Assembly: GCA_964558715.1 (NCBI GenBank)
Contig: CAZLFD010000030.1
Location: 1 to 17,289, forward strand
Source: JBGSOV01 sp964558715
GTDB lineage: Bacteria; Patescibacteriota; Gracilibacteria; CAIRYL01; GCA-016699755
DNA: 17,289 bases
Reading direction: 5' to 3'
The position numbers were made by a program, and so were the translations under genes. Shown one piece after another: positions 13,777-17,289 of this stretch; positions within the stretch are counted from its first letter, which is position 1, and every line of letters starts with the position of its first letter. The notes beneath the pieces were generated by a model. It was not told the origin of the DNA, did no database searches, and saw nothing but the letters and a program-made list of their open reading frames with translations.

Positions 13777-16700
13777 TTACGCGGCACCGGCTGATACTCC
13801 AACGGCCTTGGTGAGGCGTTGCAAATCTTCGCCGGCAGCTGTCTTTCGATGTGCCTCTGCCATTCTGGCATACTCCTGCAGCGCGATAGACTGCTGCTCT
13901 ATCAGCTCGATAACAACATCATTACTTATCTTATTATACTTCTGGAGCATGAACGAAGTATATTCATGGCTCTCAATCATAGCATGCAGCCTCCCTACCC
14001 GCACTTCAAGAGCCTTGCTCAGGAGCCGCTCCAGATCTAGTACCGCATATCGCTTTTGAAAGTCCGCATCGAACACTTTTAAAAATGTATCCTTCCCGCC
14101 CTGATCTACCCAGTATTCCTTTAGATTGACCAGCATCTCGTAGACTTTTCCTTGAATCAGACTAAAGCCCAGACTCTCACGCACCATAGTTTCTACAAAA
14201 GCCTGTTGTTCGTGTTCAAGTAGATAGTCGTGGCGACGCTCAGTGAATGCATCGTCCAAATGGTCACGCAAATCTGGAGCTGCTGCGCTCCAGATACGTT
14301 GACGATTCTCGGGCGTGTCTTTCCCCGGCAAAAAAAAGTCTGCTTGCACCTCTTGGTCCCACAAGGCGTTTTGCAACAGTGGCTTATGCTGGGCCAGCAG
14401 CTGCCATTCCTGTTCGATACTTGCTAGCAGCCCGGCAAATTCAGGGAAGCTCTCTAATGCCCGAAAAATGCTGTCTTTCAGCAGCGAGTATGTCTTCATC
14501 TCGGTAAGGATGCCCCGCACATCAAAGTAGCGCAGCACTTCTTGTCGCTCTTCATCCGAGGAAAGTGTAGCCACATGATCGAGGGCTGCCCCCTTCCCAA
14601 CCAACCCCAACGGAAAGAGAAGTCGCGAAGCGGAATTCGACCCGATCGCCCGTGCCTCGATACCCGCCACAATGATCTTTTCTAATTCGGCAAACAAGTA
14701 GCTGTTGTCTTTTGGGCGCGACGCCCCACGATCTCGCAAAGCCGTAAGCATCTTTGCCATTTCTTGCACCAGTTCGCCATACGAACCAAATGCCTTACGT
14801 GCATCATGCTCCACGTCACCCACGAAGCGCTTATACACTTCTTCTTCCCGCTTTGCCGCCATAACCAATGCCTCAGGAAGCTCGGGTAAGCACTCGTCCG
14901 ACAGCCACTTTTCGCGGTTGGCTTCACGCAACGAATCCATTTCACTGATGTAGTCAGCCAGCTGCTTCTCGCTCATCTGCAACAGGCCATCATTGCTCGC
15001 AGATTGGGAAGTAAACTTGAAAAACGGAAACAGGCGCATCAGGCGCAGATAGCCCTGCCCCACCCGCTTTGATTTTTCTTGCCAATCATCACCCGATACA
15101 TCCTGCAAAAACGTGATCGTCTCTTTATATTCCTCTACGCGGCGTTGATACTCGGCTTCGGCGTCTTCGACCGAAAATCCTTTTTTCTGAAGTTTCGCGA
15201 GCACATCATCGTGGTGTTTCTTATATAGTGGATGCTGCGAATCGTAGCGAGAATCGGCAACCTTTCCACGAAAAGCGCTCTTCTTGTAGGTCGCATCGTA
15301 GAATCCACCCTGGCGAAAGAGGCTTTCACCACTGCCGAGTTTGGCCATTACTTCGGTCGCGTGGTCGCGATTAAAGGCATGGATAGCTTTCAAGCACCCC
15401 TGTAACCTGACTAAAGCTGCCAATTGCCCCGTTTCTTTGGAAAGGTCAGAACCGGCAAAAAAGACTTCGCGGTGATGCTTATGAAACACTTTCACTTGCT
15501 CGGCCCGCAATGCTTCAGGCGGCAGTTCTGGGGACCGCTTCTTTGCCACACTGCCACATGCCTCCCACAGTCTTTCCAAGTTCTGGGTGACCGCTTCAGG
15601 CGATGTTGTCGTGAGCTCTTCATAGAGGGGTGTGAGCGGAATTTCATCCAACCTCTCTCCTTTTTCACCGAGGTAGCGTTTTAGATGCAAGATATCATCC
15701 GCCCCCTGGCACATAGCCAGGATAATCTGCCCAATTGCATCGCGATGGCCGTTCTGCTGGCACTCGCCTTGCTCGTTGGCACACCTGGTGTAATGACTGA
15801 GCTCGTTGAGATCTTTGATCTGGTACAGGATGCGGTCGAGCTGCTCGAGATCGCGCTTCTGCGCGGCAGACAGTTTTGCGCGGGCGCTTGTCGCATTGTC
15901 TCCTTCATCAATCTGCCGATAATAAGCAGTAAGCGCCTCGATGGAACGATGATCAAGCCGGGGCACAAACGAGATCCGGCGCGAGAGCAGCCCGACTCCG
16001 ATGTTTGTCTTGTAGCGTTCGTTGATCGTCTTCACACAGAGGTTTTTGTACTCCTTCAGCTTCCGGAGAGCTGCACCACGACGTTCTTTTAACTCGAGCA
16101 TGGTAAGTTCAAGCCAGACCTTCAGCTCGTCCTCCAGTTTCGGGTCTTGCATTTGTAATGTCATTGCGTGTGCCACCGCGGCAATCTGGGTAAAGCGCTC
16201 ATAGGCGCTAAGGGCATCGGCGTATTGCTGCTCATTAAGAACCGGCTGCGTCCCTGTACCTTCTCGCACTCGCTGCCATAAGCGGCTCGGTTTTCTCCAG
16301 TAATCTTTCCACGTATCACGGTCTCCCAGCAGCTCGTCCCGGGTGCTCGTCTGCATCTGCTCGATATCTTTCCAGACGGCATCGGCATAGCTGGAATACA
16401 TAAACATCTCTGGGCGCTTAGCGCCATCATAATCCATCCAAACGGTATGCTCATAGGCAGCACCTGCCTCTAATCGTGCACGTGCATGTACCCGTGCTTC
16501 TTTCGATTCGTCGAGCCAGTCTTTATGCACGCTGTTCATCGATACCGATTCGATCAGACGATCGATGATTTCCGATTTGCTAATGGTGCTCCCGCCAGTA
16601 GGTGTAGAAGTACGCCGACTGGCAATCATAACACGGTGGGTATCCACGATTTGCGTGCGGATGTGCTGGATAGCCTCTTCGTCAAACTTCTCGGTTGAAC

Positions 16701-17163
16701 GCCGGCGCGCCTTGCCATGGCTAAACTCGTGCTGCATCATCGTACGCACCAACTTGCGCGCGGCACTGGTCACCATTTCCTCGATCTCCAGTTCATTTGG
16801 ACAGTTGTTCGGGCTTTGCATCAGCCGTTGTTTCACTTCGGTCAGCAACTTGTTCTTGAGAGCGAGAAAAGTAGCCAAGACTTGGGCGCTCAGCACCTGA
16901 TTTGGATGGAACGTATGCTCGATGATGTGGGTGAATTGAGCGGTCCATCTGTCGACCCGCTGGTCGAATTCCGCCTCCCAGCTCCCGTTAGCGATGCTCT
17001 CGCGCGTTTCACGCCGCATTTCCAACACCTCCGCTTCATCATTCAAAATGGTGGCGAAGATGCGCGTAAAGCGGGCTTCCATCCAATCTTCCCTGACAAG
17101 GTTCGGATGGAGAGATGCTACACCGTCGAGTGCTTTTTCGGGCACTATGGCGACTTCAGTCAT
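13777..17163 (-). CDS. Divergent phosphoenolpyruvate carboxylase-like protein, probably non-catalytic
   Basis: A 1128-residue, mostly helical protein without signal peptide or membrane segments. Several segments align, in order, with bacterial PEP carboxylase. VLSAQVLAT (90-98) sits where VLTAHPTEA is expected. VWMDYDGAKRP (241-251) matches SWMGGDRDGNP. GVGLLSRR to HRSIEALTAYY (389-415) matches the DIRQES to RHTEAL region. ILAMCQGADDILHLK and IPLTPLYEEL (481-517) match the SDVLEV and PLFET region. EVFFAGSDLSKETGQLAA (566-583) matches EVMLGYSDSxKDxGxLAA. GSGESLFRQGG (610-620) matches GRGGSxGRGG, and IGSNSASR (840-847) matches IGSRPAKR. The catalytic His becomes Q94, the first Arg of GRGG becomes S611, and RP of IGSRP becomes NS, while K576 and R617 remain. 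The usual C-terminal QNTG is absent. It is longer than the usual 880-970 residues, partly through extra sequence around 620-840. Carboxylase activity is unlikely; a structural or regulatory role is possible. Confidence 0.7.
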   Translation of the reverse strand: MTEVAIVPEKALDGVASLHPNLVREDWMEARFTRIFATILNDEAEVLEMRRETRESIANGSWEAEFDQRVDRWTAQFTHIIEHTFHPNQVLSAQVLATFLALKNKLLTEVKQRLMQSPNNCPNELEIEEMVTSAARKLVRTMMQHEFSHGKARRRSTEKFDEEAIQHIRTQIVDTHRVMIASRRTSTPTGGSTISKSEIIDRLIESVSMNSVHKDWLDESKEARVHARARLEAGAAYEHTVWMDYDGAKRPEMFMYSSYADAVWKDIEQMQTSTRDELLGDRDTWKDYWRKPSRLWQRVREGTGTQPVLNEQQYADALSAYERFTQIAAVAHAMTLQMQDPKLEDELKVWLELTMLELKERRGAALRKLKEYKNLCVKTINERYKTNIGVGLLSRRISFVPRLDHRSIEALTAYYRQIDEGDNATSARAKLSAAQKRDLEQLDRILYQIKDLNELSHYTRCANEQGECQQNGHRDAIGQIILAMCQGADDILHLKRYLGEKGERLDEIPLTPLYEELTTTSPEAVTQNLERLWEACGSVAKKRSPELPPEALRAEQVKVFHKHHREVFFAGSDLSKETGQLAALVRLQGCLKAIHAFNRDHATEVMAKLGSGESLFRQGGFYDATYKKSAFRGKVADSRYDSQHPLYKKHHDDVLAKLQKKGFSVEDAEAEYQRRVEEYKETITFLQDVSGDDWQEKSKRVGQGYLRLMRLFPFFKFTSQSASNDGLLQMSEKQLADYISEMDSLREANREKWLSDECLPELPEALVMAAKREEEVYKRFVGDVEHDARKAFGSYGELVQEMAKMLTALRDRGASRPKDNSYLFAELEKIIVAGIEARAIGSNSASRLLFPLGLVGKGAALDHVATLSSDEERQEVLRYFDVRGILTEMKTYSLLKDSIFRALESFPEFAGLLASIEQEWQLLAQHKPLLQNALWDQEVQADFFLPGKDTPENRQRIWSAAAPDLRDHLDDAFTERRHDYLLEHEQQAFVETMVRESLGFSLIQGKVYEMLVNLKEYWVDQGGKDTFLKVFDADFQKRYAVLDLERLLSKALEVRVGRLHAMIESHEYTSFMLQKYNKISNDVVIELIEQQSIALQEYARMAEAHRKTAAGEDLQRLTKAVGVSAGAA

Positions 17164-17197
17164 GCCTAGGCAAAAAAGTATGAATGCATTACTCTAT

Positions 17198-17226
17198 ACA
17201 CTAAAATTTTCATCAGCAAGTGTCAA
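17198..17226 (-). promoter_or_regulatory. Candidate promoter of the PEPC-like gene
   Basis: On the minus strand a consensus TTGACA (17226-17221) is followed after 17 bp by TAGTGT (17203-17198). The -10 match is weak, but it closely resembles TAATGT at the same spacing upstream of the gene at 126. The leader would be about 28 nt. The ATG at 17163 has only an AGG three bases upstream as a ribosome site. Confidence 0.5.
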
Positions 17227-17242
17227 GGCAAACCAAACTGAA

Positions 17243-17264
17243 CTAAGCCCCAATTCTCGTGACA
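17243..17264 (-). repeat. 22-nt upstream element, copy 2
   Basis: Read on the minus strand this is the 21-of-22 match to 27-48, beginning TGTCACGA and ending GAATTGGGGCTTAG. It lies 16 nt upstream of the TTGACA box of the PEPC-like gene. The flanking bases beyond the 22 nt do not match the first copy, so the conserved unit is sharply bounded. Confidence 0.75.
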
Positions 17265-17289
17265 GATGAGGCAAGTCGCTGTCGGTAGT

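Noticed and set aside
13777..17163. An SMC-like or generic coiled-coil protein
   Set aside because: There are no Walker motifs, the helices are not long heptad arrays, and the ordered PEPC-like segments explain the sequence better.
27..17264. The window as a composite transposon bounded by 22-nt inverted repeats
   Set aside because: There is no transposase or target-site duplication, housekeeping genes lie inside, and each copy has a promoter-side position that explains the orientation better.
1..17289. Use of genetic code 25 (TGA read as glycine)
   Set aside because: TGA ends the genes stopping at 740, 941, 4135 and 11268 at sensible family lengths, and no conserved Gly position uses TGA.

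Overview
The window looks like a chromosomal segment from a candidate-phyla-radiation (Patescibacteria) bacterium, possibly Peregrinibacteria-like; this is inferred, not proven. The reasons are the divergent tuf and rpsJ proteins, a secreted IPT/TIG plus SLH surface protein beside a subtilase, large genes without family names, and start codons that mostly lack a Shine-Dalgarno sequence. Several genes end in TGA and none needs an internal TGA read as an amino acid. The standard bacterial code therefore applies, which argues against Gracilibacteria and Absconditabacteria. No mobile element, CRISPR array, tRNA or rRNA was found.

Layout. (1) 1-812: an orphan 204-residue protein with a promoter-side dyad and a clear terminator. 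(2) 872-4135: an alpha-glucan pair, with a GT4 glycogen-synthase-like transferase (minus) divergent from a debranching-enzyme-like glucosidase (plus). They share a 228-bp control region with nested inverted repeats. (3) 4136-4419: a convergent intergenic region with hairpins, a 20-bp perfect palindrome and a degenerate repeat. (4) 4420-10041 (minus): a cell-surface pair made of a secreted subtilisin-like protease and a 1191-residue IPT/TIG, coiled-coil, calcium-repeat and SLH protein, each with its own likely promoter. (5) 10117-11268: a second GT4 glycosyltransferase, divergent from the surface protein. (6) 11269-11739: a noncoding stretch with hairpins and a second copy of the degenerate repeat. 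(7) 11740-13596: tuf and rpsJ, isolated from the rest of the str and S10 operons, with a near-consensus promoter in front and a strong bidirectional terminator behind. (8) 13777-17163 (minus): a 1128-residue protein that aligns in order with the landmarks of phosphoenolpyruvate carboxylase but has lost most of the catalytic residues.

Two observations stand out. First, the large protein looks like a degenerate PEP carboxylase homologue, probably a pseudoenzyme or a repurposed one. Second, a 22-nt element (21 of 22 identical) lies upstream of both the orphan gene at the left edge and the PEPC-like gene at the right edge. In both cases it has the same orientation relative to transcription and is followed by a TTGACA box, which suggests a shared regulator.
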